A stretch of 7,450 bases of DNA from Bacillota bacterium. Its GTDB lineage: Bacteria > Bacillota > Clostridia > Acetivibrionales > JAKOSZ01. The stretch covers positions 1-7,450 of the forward strand of contig JAKOSZ010000180.1 in NCBI GenBank assembly GCA_029776555.1. Reading direction: 5' to 3'. The position numbers and the translations under genes are program-made. Shown here piece by piece: positions 1-6,015 of this stretch; positions within the stretch are counted from its first letter, which is position 1, and the number at the start of each line of letters is the position of its first letter. A model generated the notes under the pieces. It was not told the origin of the DNA. It was given only the letters and a program-made list of their open reading frames with translations, and did not search any database.

Positions 1-148
1 AGCCGGGGGAGAATCTCGCGGAAGGCCTGTCCACAATTTCCGAATTTACCGTCACCGCCTGGCTTAACACCGCCTGCCTTGCCCTCTCCCGGCTTTTGAA
101 AAAGCCCCTCTTAACCAGCAGGACATCCAGTCTTTCCTTTTTTTCCAT
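1..148 (-). CDS. tlyA: TlyA-family RNA 2'-O-methyltransferase / hemolysin-like protein, N-terminal part (cut by window edge)
   Basis: The first 49 codons of a gene that runs off the low-coordinate edge. The product begins MEKKERLDVLLVKRGFFKSR and continues with RERARQAVLSQAVTVNSEIV. The RLDxLLVxRGxxxSRExAxxxI/V pattern followed by a V-x-VN segment is the S4 RNA-binding fold that opens TlyA proteins. In characterised members TlyA methylates ribose 2'-OH groups of rRNA. The catalytic Rossmann domain lies outside the window, so activity cannot be judged. The ATG shares one base with the dxs stop codon (TAATG), which implies translational coupling. A GAGG about 11 nt upstream, inside the end of dxs, may be the ribosome binding site. 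dxs-tlyA is a usual order in Firmicutes and in OLE RNA loci. Another S4-domain protein is possible but less likely in this position. Confidence 0.85.
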   Translation of the reverse strand, partial: MEKKERLDVLLVKRGFFKSRERARQAVLSQAVTVNSEIVDRPSARFSPG

Positions 149-2019
149 TACGACAACATCCTCATTATATCTCCGGCAATGGATTCGGGGTCTAAGCCGT
201 ACAGCTTAAAGAGCTCATCCCTGGTCCCATGGGGAATAAACTCATCCGGAAAGGCGAAGAGCCTGGCTTTCACCTGGTTGCCTTCAAGCTTCAGGGACTG
301 CAGTATGCTGCTTCCGAGCCCCCCGCTGACGGTGCCGTCCTCCAGGACGGCGACCTTTCCGGTTTTTTTCACCGAAGAAGATATGAGCTTCAAATCCAGG
401 GGTTTGATAAACCTGGGATTGATTATTTCGGCCGAAATGCCTTCATTGCTTAAATACTCCCTTACCTTTAGGGCGGTGGCAAGTTCGCTCCCCGCCGCTA
501 CAAGGGTGACGTCCCTTCCTTCGAAGACCAGGCATCCCCGCCACGGCTGTATGGGAGGCGTGTCCACGAGTTTTTCCGGTCCCCGCCCCTTGGGGTAACG
601 GATGGCCACGGGGCCTTTCATGTTGAAAAGGGCGAACTTCAACATGGCCCTAAACTCGCTGTAGTCAACGGGGGCCATAATGGTCATGTTGGGTACGTGG
701 TTGAGATAGGCGATATCATAAAGCCCCTGGTGGGTTTCGCCGTCTTCACCCACGACGCCGGCCCTGTCTATGGCAAAAACCACGTGGAAGTTCTGTATGG
801 CCACGTCGTGAATTATCTGGTCATAAGCCCTCTGAAGGAAGGAGGAGTAAATGGCGACCACGGGTATAAAGCCTGTCCTGGCAAGGCCTGCCGCGAAGGT
901 AACCGCGTGCTGTTCCGCAATCCCCACATCAAAAAACCTGTTGGGAAACTTCCTGGAAAAGGGCAAAAGTCCCGTCCCGTCAGGCATGGCCGCCGTTATG
1001 GCGACCACCCGGGGGTCCGCCTCAGCAAGCTTTACCATCTCCTGGCCGAAACAGTCGGAATAGCTTCCTCCGTTATTTACAGTGATTTCACCGGTTTCCA
1101 CATCAAAGGGAGATATGCCGTGAAACTTCTGGGGCTGCCTTTCGGCGTGGGAATACCCCTTCCCCTTTTGGGTCACCACGTGGATGAAGACCGGTCCCTT
1201 TACCGTTTTTGCCCTGGAAAAGACCTCAATGAGTTCGGCTATGTTGTGCCCGTTTATGGGGCCCAAATACTTAAAGCCCAGTTCCTCAAAGATGATGCCC
1301 GGCATGATCATGTACTTGATGCTGCCCTTTGCCCTGTTAAGAGCCCGGGCGGCGCTCATCCCTATGGCAGGTATCTTTTTCAAGATTAAGTCGATGTCTT
1401 CTTTGACTTTAAAATATATGGGCTCGGTTCTGATTTTGCTCAAATACCTTGAAAGGCCTCCCACGTTCCTGGATATGGACATCTCGTTGTCGTTGAGTAT
1501 CACTATGAAGTTGCTGGTAGACCTTCCGGCGTCATTCAATGCCTCAAAGGCCATGCCTCCGGTAAGGGCGCCGTCTCCTACCACGGCTACCACGTGGTAG
1601 TCTTCATTTTTCAGGTCCCTGCCTTTGGCGATGCCAAGGGCGGCGGATATGGCGGTGCTGCTGTGTCCGGTGTTGAAACAGTCGTGGGGGCTTTCCTGCA
1701 CCTTGGGGAAGCCCGACAGGCCTCCCAGTTTCCGGAGGGAGTTAAACCTCTCTTTCCTGCCGGTAATTATCTTGTGGACGTAAGTCTGGTGTCCCACGTC
1801 CCATATTATCCTGTCCCTGGGGGTGGTAAAGACTTTATGAAGTGCTAATGTAAGCTCAACAACGCCCAGGTTGGAAGCCAGATGTCCCCCGGTTCTTGAG
1901 ACGCCCTTTATCATGAATTGCCTTATCTCCCAGGCCAGCCTCTCCAGCTGGCGGATATTCAGTTTCTTTATATCCTCAGGTGAGTTTACACCAGGAAATA
2001 TAGCGTCCAAGCCCATCAT
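148..2019 (-). CDS. dxs: 1-deoxy-D-xylulose-5-phosphate synthase
   Basis: Thiamine-diphosphate enzyme that condenses pyruvate and glyceraldehyde 3-phosphate into DXP, the first step of the MEP isoprenoid pathway and a precursor route to thiamine and pyridoxal. The 623-residue length matches the family (about 620). Visible signatures are the VGHQ histidine at residue 77, GHSST at 118-122, and the ThDP/Mg motif GDG (148-150) running to NDN (176-178). The transketolase-type IAEQH has the catalytic Glu near residue 369, and DRAGVVGEDGETHQG (418-432) is also present. The C-terminal transketolase domain is complete. The first ATG overlaps the upstream oapA stop (ATGA), and a second ATG follows at 2016. 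The purine-rich AAAGAGGA sits almost against the first ATG, so the second may be the real start (622 aa). It is cotranscribed with oapA and supplies the pathway that ispA, on the other side of the RNA gene, uses downstream. Confidence 0.97.
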   Translation of the reverse strand: MMGLDAIFPGVNSPEDIKKLNIRQLERLAWEIRQFMIKGVSRTGGHLASNLGVVELTLALHKVFTTPRDRIIWDVGHQTYVHKIITGRKERFNSLRKLGGLSGFPKVQESPHDCFNTGHSSTAISAALGIAKGRDLKNEDYHVVAVVGDGALTGGMAFEALNDAGRSTSNFIVILNDNEMSISRNVGGLSRYLSKIRTEPIYFKVKEDIDLILKKIPAIGMSAARALNRAKGSIKYMIMPGIIFEELGFKYLGPINGHNIAELIEVFSRAKTVKGPVFIHVVTQKGKGYSHAERQPQKFHGISPFDVETGEITVNNGGSYSDCFGQEMVKLAEADPRVVAITAAMPDGTGLLPFSRKFPNRFFDVGIAEQHAVTFAAGLARTGFIPVVAIYSSFLQRAYDQIIHDVAIQNFHVVFAIDRAGVVGEDGETHQGLYDIAYLNHVPNMTIMAPVDYSEFRAMLKFALFNMKGPVAIRYPKGRGPEKLVDTPPIQPWRGCLVFEGRDVTLVAAGSELATALKVREYLSNEGISAEIINPRFIKPLDLKLISSSVKKTGKVAVLEDGTVSGGLGSSILQSLKLEGNQVKARLFAFPDEFIPHGTRDELFKLYGLDPESIAGDIMRMLS

Positions 2020-2657
2020 TCCTCTTTTTGCCTGTTGTTGTTCCTGCGCCTTTTGAAGGCGGGATTTCCCGCAAAGAATTTAATAAGGCAGGCTGTCTTG
2101 TAAATTATATAGTTGCTGTTGTTAATGGCGAAGGCCTTGCCCAGGGCTTTCCCTCCCACCGTCAGACCGGCGACGGCAGCAGGTATGAAGATGGCCATAA
2201 ATCCCTCAACCCCGCTTCCGGCCTTGCTGAAAAGGCTGTATACCACATAGGCGCTGGCAGTTCCGCTGATTACGCTGCAGATGTCGCCGATTACGTCATT
2301 GCAGAAGTTGGAGACCTTTTCGGCGTTCCTGACAAGCCTTATGGCCTCTTTGGCGGCATAAAGCTTTCTGGCCGCCATTGCGTGAAAAGGCGCTTCCTCG
2401 GCCGCCGTAACCGAAGTGCCCACCACATCAAATATAATATTTACAATTATTATCAATAAAATAATTAAAACCGAGAAGGCAGGCGTTACCCGGCTTATGA
2501 TCATGGAAGAACCCAGTGACATTACGGCCGAAAGGAAGAGGGAACTTAAAGTTATAGCTAAGACCCAGATTCGGTACTCCTTGCCGGAAGAAAAGAAGTT
2601 AAGTTTGAACTTAACTTTCTTAACTTCCGAAGAGCGTTTGTCCTGACCATCGTTCAA
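2016..2657 (-). CDS. oapA: OapA, OLE RNA-associated membrane protein
   Basis: Small integral membrane protein encoded directly downstream of OLE RNA, a hallmark of that locus. From the TTG start it has 213 residues: a charged N-terminus, hydrophobic segments near 30-55, 60-77, 120-142 and 151-170, and a basic tail (KRRRNNNRQK, about 202-211). Its most polar membrane-adjacent elements are DVVGTSVTAAEEAP (77-90), which resembles the DUF21/CNNM cation-transporter membrane domain, and DVIGD (121-125). The latter is a DxxxD motif like the paired aspartates studied in the Bacillus halodurans protein. Known OapA binds OLE RNA and brings it to the membrane. A GTG at 2702 would add 15 residues but has no ribosome binding site, and ATG at 2675 has none either. 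The TTG has GGAGG 8 nt upstream. The stop overlaps the dxs start. Identity rests on locus and topology, and the transport-like motif is my inference. Confidence 0.9.
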   Translation of the reverse strand: MNDGQDKRSSEVKKVKFKLNFFSSGKEYRIWVLAITLSSLFLSAVMSLGSSMIISRVTPAFSVLIILLIIIVNIIFDVVGTSVTAAEEAPFHAMAARKLYAAKEAIRLVRNAEKVSNFCNDVIGDICSVISGTASAYVVYSLFSKAGSGVEGFMAIFIPAAVAGLTVGGKALGKAFAINNSNYIIYKTACLIKFFAGNPAFKRRRNNNRQKEE

Positions 2658-2665
2658 CTGCCAAA

Positions 2666-2670
2666 CCTCC
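2666..2670 (-). promoter_or_regulatory. Shine-Dalgarno site of oapA, selects a TTG start
   Basis: GGAGG lies 8 nt before the TTG at 2655-2657. It falls inside the longer open frame that begins at the GTG at 2700-2702, so that longer start would have to read through its own downstream ribosome binding site. This is why the TTG is chosen. The site lies about 60 nt beyond the last clear OLE RNA hairpin. Confidence 0.75.
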
Positions 2671-2744
2671 GCCATATAATATGTAGAACAGGGTGGTGGC
2701 ACACCGAGTAAATTTTGCGGCTTAGGTCAGGCAGGATTTCCCCG

Positions 2745-2761
2745 GACAGTACTGAACTGTC
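2745..2761 (-). other. 3'-proximal hairpin of OLE RNA
   Basis: GACAGT pairs with ACTGTC around the loop TCAGT, followed by CGGGGAAATCC. It is the last clear hairpin before oapA and probably lies near the RNA 3' end. It is not followed by a run of U, so it does not look like a factor-independent terminator. Confidence 0.55.
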
Positions 2762-2941
2762 GCCAATCCAGCGGTTTCCCTTTAAACTCTCCGCCGTTCC
2801 GTTACCGGCAACGGGGCCTGATTACCACTTAGTCCACACTACAATCCTCAGCATGCCTCCGAGTAGAACAGTCTAGGGGTTTTCCCCGGCAGTTTTATCG
2901 GTTCCTAGCCTCTTTTGCAAGGACGGTTTCAAGCGGCAATA

Positions 2942-2971
2942 ATACCGGCGTATTGGCCGATACGCCAGTAT
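2942..2971 (-). other. 12-bp perfect hairpin inside OLE RNA
   Basis: On the minus strand ATACTGGCGTAT pairs with ATACGCCGGTAT across a six-base loop (CGGCCA), giving 12 consecutive pairs including one G-U. It is the longest uninterrupted local helix in the RNA and a good anchor for aligning it to the family model. Confidence 0.8.
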
Positions 2972-3119
2972 CTGATCCGCTTTCCACCGGCCTCACTCAA
3001 GGCAGGCTACTCTGTTCACAGCGCCTTAACGGCACCGCCTAACAGGTTTACACCCCTTCTCGTGGCAGGGCACAATATAAACCGGTGCCACCGCCAAAAG
3101 GAAGGGTCTCCACGGTAAA

Positions 3120-3154
3120 GGGGTCAACGCCTACATGCCATTGTAGATCGCCCC
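3120..3154 (-). other. Two-tier stem arm inside OLE RNA
   Basis: On the minus strand an outer GGGG/CCCC helix is followed by CGAT/GTTG (with wobble pairs) and an inner CTACA/TGTAG helix closing on ATGGCA. The order of pairs implies a single extended arm with internal loops, typical of an ornate structured RNA and unlike protein-coding sequence. Confidence 0.6.
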
Positions 3155-3332
3155 TATACCTTAACTCCCAGCATCAGCCCATTACTGGGCGTAACAAGCC
3201 AACACCAGGAACTTCATCGATGTGCCCTTAAACGGATTTTTAGGCCCGTCTTCAGAACCGACATCACTGACTAGAATACTGCACCACCCCGCTTTTTGGC
3301 ACCCCAGGTCACCAAAACAGCCGGCGCCCTCC

Positions 3333-3368
3333 GCCTGAACTTTCAGGCTGAAAGCGCTTAATGCGCTT
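3333..3368 (-). other. Tandem hairpins near the 5' end of OLE RNA
   Basis: Two adjacent inverted repeats occur in the first 70 nt of the RNA. AAGCGC/GCGCTT lies around ATTAA (3352-3368), and GCCTGA/TCAGGC lies around a four-base loop AAGT (3333-3348). They are local helices that could form during transcription. Confidence 0.65.
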
Positions 3369-3407
3369 CCATGGTTAAACATTCCATTTTGAATACCGGC
3401 GCAAACC

Positions 3408-3436
3408 ATTATAGCACAATAAAAAGTCCAGTTCAA
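3408..3436 (-). promoter_or_regulatory. Sigma-A promoter of OLE RNA
   Basis: On the minus strand TTGAAC (3431-3436) and TATAAT (3408-3413) are separated by exactly 17 nt. The dinucleotide TG one base before the -10 box makes it an extended -10. The -10 is a full consensus match and the -35 matches four of six positions. Transcription is expected to begin about 6-8 nt downstream, near 3400-3402. This is the best promoter I see in the window. It lies after ispA and before the structured region, so OLE can be made independently of the upstream operon. Confidence 0.85.
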
Positions 3437-3608
3437 ACGGCACTTTTAATCGATTTCCACCCAAATTGGCCCGGACAGTAATTTAAGTGACTTTAGGTTT
3501 CATTTGCTGTCGTTTATTCCCCCAGCATGGTTTATACATTGTATTTCGCCATGGAAATGACTTTCTGACATGCTCCCTGACTGGAAAATCAGGACCTCTT
3601 TTCTCCCA
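3437..3608. other. Gene-free spacer between ispA stop and OLE promoter
   Basis: About 170 nt with no credible coding region. On the minus strand there is a CCTGA/TCAGG hairpin just after the ispA stop (about 3573-3595) without a following U-tract, so it is a poor terminator. The copy of TACTGTCCGGG at 3470-3480 recurs at 2741-2751. No operator is recognised. The spacer could hold upstream promoter elements or leader RNA of the ispA readthrough transcript. Confidence 0.5.
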
Positions 3609-4508
3609 TTATTCTCCCCTGCTGGAAATATATATGGCAAGCTGCCTCAAAAAAGACCCTTTTTCACCAAAGCGGTCAAGAGAACAAAGGGCCTTTTCCG
3701 TTACTTCCGAGAGCATCTCTTTGGCTTTTTTTAAACCGTATACGCTGACAAAGGTAGGTTTTTCAAGCTTTGCGTCCCTGCCGGCGGCCTTGCCGGTTTT
3801 CTCAAATTCTCCCTCGACGTCTAAAATGTCGTCCTTAATCTGAAAGGCGACGCCTATCTCTTCCGAGTATTCCTCAAGGGCTTTCAAATCCTCTTCATTG
3901 GCGCCGCATATCAGCGCCGAAGAGATGACGGCCGCCTTTATTAAGGCCGCGGTCTTGCGGCTGTGCATGTAAGTGAGGAGTTCTCCGGATATCTCCCTGC
4001 CCGAGGACTCCAAGTCAACCACCTGCCCTCCCACCATGCCGTGGCTGCCGGCGTATCCGGCTATAATGGACATGGCTTTTATTTTACGCTTTAAAAGTTC
4101 AAGAGAAGAGGCATCTTTTTCGACGTCGTCAAGCATTACCTCAAAAGCCTTGTTAAGAAGGGCGTCGCCCGCCAAGACAGCGATTGCCTCCCCAAACACT
4201 TTGTGGTTTGTGGGCTTTCCCCTTCTAAAGTCATCGTTGTCCATGCAGGGCAGGTCATCGTGGATCAGGGAATAAGCGTGGATCATCTCCAGGGCGCAGG
4301 CGTATGGCAGAACCCTTTTATAATCCCCGCCCAGGAGCTCGCACACCGCCAAAGAAAGGACAGGCCTTATCCTTTTGCCTCCGGACAAGAGGCTGTATCT
4401 CATGGCCTTGTAAAGGGTTTTTTCTGGCAGGTCCTCTTCTGCCGCGTAATGGTCCAGGGCCTCTTCTACCATCCGGGTCCAAGTTTTTATCTTAGTCCTG
4501 AACTCCAT
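3609..4508 (-). CDS. ispA: Polyprenyl (farnesyl/geranyl) diphosphate synthase
   Basis: Condenses isopentenyl diphosphate with allylic diphosphates to make farnesyl diphosphate (C15), the precursor of undecaprenyl phosphate, quinones and prenyl groups. From the chosen ATG it has 299 residues, the usual length. It has GGKRIRP near 43-49, the first aspartate-rich motif DDLPCMD (84-90) with the two-residue insertion of bacterial FPP synthases, and the second motif DDILD (226-230). The late GKAAGRDAKLEKPTF stretch is also present. A tyrosine five residues before the first motif (about residue 79) fits a C15 chain limit, though product length is only inferred. A TTG at 4532 would add eight residues, but GGAGG lies 9 nt before the ATG at 4508. 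It overlaps xseB by 17 nt, so the two are translationally coupled. In OLE loci ispA directly precedes the RNA gene. Confidence 0.95.
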   Translation of the reverse strand: MEFRTKIKTWTRMVEEALDHYAAEEDLPEKTLYKAMRYSLLSGGKRIRPVLSLAVCELLGGDYKRVLPYACALEMIHAYSLIHDDLPCMDNDDFRRGKPTNHKVFGEAIAVLAGDALLNKAFEVMLDDVEKDASSLELLKRKIKAMSIIAGYAGSHGMVGGQVVDLESSGREISGELLTYMHSRKTAALIKAAVISSALICGANEEDLKALEEYSEEIGVAFQIKDDILDVEGEFEKTGKAAGRDAKLEKPTFVSVYGLKKAKEMLSEVTEKALCSLDRFGEKGSFLRQLAIYISSRGE

Positions 4509-4749
4509 TTTGCTGTTCCTCCGGCAGAACAAAGGCTTCTTCGCGGATTTGGCCGTTTTTATCCTCCATCAGTACGGATATTTTCCTCTCCGCCTCGTTG
4601 AGCTTTTTGTTCAAACACCTGACCAGTTCCATGCCTCTCTGAAACATGTTCAAGGACTCGTCAAGGGTCAGCTCTCCTTTTTCCAGGCTTTCCACAATGC
4701 CCTGGAGCTCCTCTAAAGCTTTTTCAAAATCCACCTTTGTTTCGCTCAA
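4492..4749 (-). CDS. xseB: Exodeoxyribonuclease VII small subunit
   Basis: Small subunit of exonuclease VII, which degrades single-stranded DNA from both ends together with XseA and acts in repair and recombination clean-up. The 85-residue product has the family pattern FEKALEELQGIVESLEKGELTLDESLNMFQRGMEL, followed by a charged helix (CLNKKLNEAERKI), consistent with the two-helix fold. The start is a TTG with GGGAGG 8 nt upstream. The nearer ATG at that site is in a different frame. It begins 18 nt after the xseA stop and runs 17 nt into ispA. The C-terminal extension (EEAFVLPEEQQNGVQD) is not conserved in the family as far as I know, and its codons contain the ispA ribosome binding site. Confidence 0.95.
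   Translation of the reverse strand: MSETKVDFEKALEELQGIVESLEKGELTLDESLNMFQRGMELVRCLNKKLNEAERKISVLMEDKNGQIREEAFVLPEEQQNGVQD
4518..4522 (-). promoter_or_regulatory. Shine-Dalgarno site of ispA, inside the xseB 3' end
   Basis: GGAGG lies 9 nt before the ATG at 4506-4508 and fixes the ispA start downstream of the in-frame TTG at 4532. It is embedded in xseB codons, so ribosomes finishing xseB would pass directly over it. Confidence 0.8.
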
Positions 4750-4757
4750 AAGCCATA

Positions 4758-4763
4758 CCTCCC
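4758..4763 (-). promoter_or_regulatory. Shine-Dalgarno site of xseB, selects a TTG start
   Basis: GGGAGG lies 8 nt before the TTG at 4747-4749. The ATG that directly follows the site is out of frame and yields no conserved protein, so the non-ATG start is the supported one. Confidence 0.75.
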
Positions 4764-4767
4764 TTAT

Positions 4768-6015
4768 TTAATCCGCGCTAGGGTCGCTTTCCGCTTTTAG
4801 TTTTTCCGCCTCTTTCTTCCGGACTCCCTTAACCGTGCAGTCAATCACGCCGTCAGTGACCATTATTTCCAAAACATCGCCTGAAATGACCTCGTTTATG
4901 CTTTTTACAACCCGCCCGTCCCTTTCAAGGCTTGCGATGCTGTAGCCCCGGGACAAGACCGTAAATGGACTTAGGGCCTCCAGCTTGGAACTTAACATTC
5001 CAAGACAGGTTTTCTTCTTTTCCAGCAAGAGGGATAGCTCTTTGGACATGCTTCTGGCCAGAAAGTCCAGTTCCAACCTTCTCTGATAGACCATGTTATA
5101 GGGCTGCCTGAAAGGGGTGCTGTCGGCCAGCCTGGCCAGGCTATGTTTAAGCGAGGCTATTACGGCTTCCACAGCGTTTTTTAAGCGGGCTTCCAGTGAG
5201 GATATCTCCCAGTAAAGCTTTCTTTTTTCCGGCATGACGATTTCGGCGGCGGCGGAAGGGGTCGGGGCCCGCACGTCGGCCACAAAATCCGCTATGGTAA
5301 AGTCAGTTTCGTGGCCTACAGCGGATATGACAGGTATTTCCGAATCGTATATGCTTCTGGCCACCACTTCTTCGTTAAAGGCCCACAGTTCCTCAAGGGA
5401 ACCCCCGCCCCGGGCCACAATTATGACATCCACGCATTTCAGCTCGTTGAACTTCCTCACCGCACGGGCGATCTGCTCCGGGGCTGTTTCCCCCTGGACG
5501 GCCACTGGAAAGATTTTGAGGTCCACATGGTAGAACCTCCTTGACAAAACGTTTATAATGTCCTTTATAACCGCCCCGGTAATGGAGGTGACAACGCCGA
5601 CAGCCCGTGGGAGGTAAGGCAGCTTCTTCTTGTGGGAGCTGTCGAAGAGGCCTTCCTCCATGAGTTTTTTCTTAAGCTGTTCAAAGGCCTTGTAAAGGTC
5701 TCCCACGCCGTCGGGGTGCATCTCATCTACATACAGCTGATACTGCCCGTCCCTTTCAAAAACGGAAATGTATCCGCCGGCGATAACCTTCATCCCATCC
5801 TCCGGCACAAACCTCAAAGACTGGGCCCGGTTTTTGAACATCACACACTTTAAAAGGGATTTTTCGTCCTTCAAGGTAAAGTACATGTGCCCCGAGTAGT
5901 GGTATTTAAAATTAGAGATTTCTCCTTTTATTGACAGGTTGGAAAGCACCAGGTCGCTGGATATCATCTCTTTTATGTACTTGTTGACTTCGGACACGGT
6001 AAGAATATATCGCAT
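4768..6015 (-). CDS. xseA: Exodeoxyribonuclease VII large subunit
   Basis: Catalytic subunit of exonuclease VII (pairs with XseB). With the ATG at 6015 it has 415 residues. Order of parts: an N-terminal OB fold (about 1-100, ILTVSEVNKYIKEMI... IKGEISNFKYHYSGHMYFTLKD), and the catalytic core with GVVTSITGAVIKDI (about 140-153). The core continues with VARGGGSLEELWAFNEE (about 200-216), AVGHETD (about 232-238) and RAPTPSAAAE (about 249-258). Last come a long coiled-coil region and a C-terminal segment containing LSRGYSIA. All conserved core motifs are intact. A GTG two codons upstream (6021) is possible, but the GAGG sits only 5 nt before the ATG, overlapping that GTG, so the ATG is preferred. 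It follows a 152-nt spacer after nusB and precedes xseB by 18 nt. folD, often found between nusB and xseA in Firmicutes, is absent here. Confidence 0.96.
   Translation of the reverse strand: MRYILTVSEVNKYIKEMISSDLVLSNLSIKGEISNFKYHYSGHMYFTLKDEKSLLKCVMFKNRAQSLRFVPEDGMKVIAGGYISVFERDGQYQLYVDEMHPDGVGDLYKAFEQLKKKLMEEGLFDSSHKKKLPYLPRAVGVVTSITGAVIKDIINVLSRRFYHVDLKIFPVAVQGETAPEQIARAVRKFNELKCVDVIIVARGGGSLEELWAFNEEVVARSIYDSEIPVISAVGHETDFTIADFVADVRAPTPSAAAEIVMPEKRKLYWEISSLEARLKNAVEAVIASLKHSLARLADSTPFRQPYNMVYQRRLELDFLARSMSKELSLLLEKKKTCLGMLSSKLEALSPFTVLSRGYSIASLERDGRVVKSINEVISGDVLEIMVTDGVIDCTVKGVRKKEAEKLKAESDPSAD

Larger units (their letters stand above)
2730..3402 (-). ncRNA. ole: OLE RNA (Ornate, Large, Extremophilic)
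   Basis: Large structured noncoding RNA that in characterised bacteria forms a membrane-bound ribonucleoprotein with OapA and further Oap proteins. Its loss affects tolerance of cold, alcohol and Mg2+ stress. The stretch lies between ispA and oapA-dxs, exactly where OLE genes occur. It has its own promoter ending at 3408 and an expected length of about 670 nt (family about 600-700). Open frames across it (e.g. 3182-3436 minus, 2915-3118 plus) lack ribosome binding sites and recognisable proteins. It can form many local helices on the minus strand: AAGCGC/GCGCTT (3352-3368), GCCTGA/TCAGGC (3333-3348), a GGGG...CCCC arm enclosing CTACA/TGTAG (3120-3154), a 12-bp hairpin (2942-2971), CCGTT/AACGG (2799-2814), GCG+GTTT/AAAC+CGC (2771-2794) and GACAGT/ACTGTC (2745-2761). 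The 5' end is inferred from the promoter. The 3' end is approximate, as no U-tract terminator is visible. Confidence 0.92.

Noticed and set aside
697..1389. 230-residue plus-strand open frame
   Set aside because: It lies entirely antisense to dxs, whose motifs are intact. Long antisense frames are common opposite GC-richer coding sequence, and the product is not recognisable.
2674..2683. TATTATAT as a possible -10 box for an oapA-specific promoter
   Set aside because: No hexamer resembling TTGACA lies 16-18 nt upstream; the AT-rich patch more likely reflects the oapA leader.
2666..2871. Repeat of GTAGAACAG at about 2682-2690 and 2863-2871 as a paired regulatory site
   Set aside because: Nine bases shared in a 7-kb window is expected by chance, and the two contexts differ.
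2942..2971. 12-bp inverted repeat as a protein operator or IS end
   Set aside because: It lies inside the RNA gene, has a six-base loop suited to a hairpin, includes a G-U pair, and has no transposase or matching partner end nearby.
2915..3118. 67-residue plus-strand open frame in the gene-free interval
   Set aside because: It is antisense to OLE RNA and has no ribosome binding site, conserved motif or promoter.
3182..3436. 84-residue open frame on the minus strand across the OLE promoter and 5' part
   Set aside because: It starts upstream of and inside the promoter, has no ribosome binding site and no recognisable domain, and overlaps the structured RNA hairpins.
3573..3595. Hairpin after the ispA stop as a terminator
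   Set aside because: The stem is only 5 bp (CCTGA/TCAGG) and is followed by GAGCATGTC, not a T-run.
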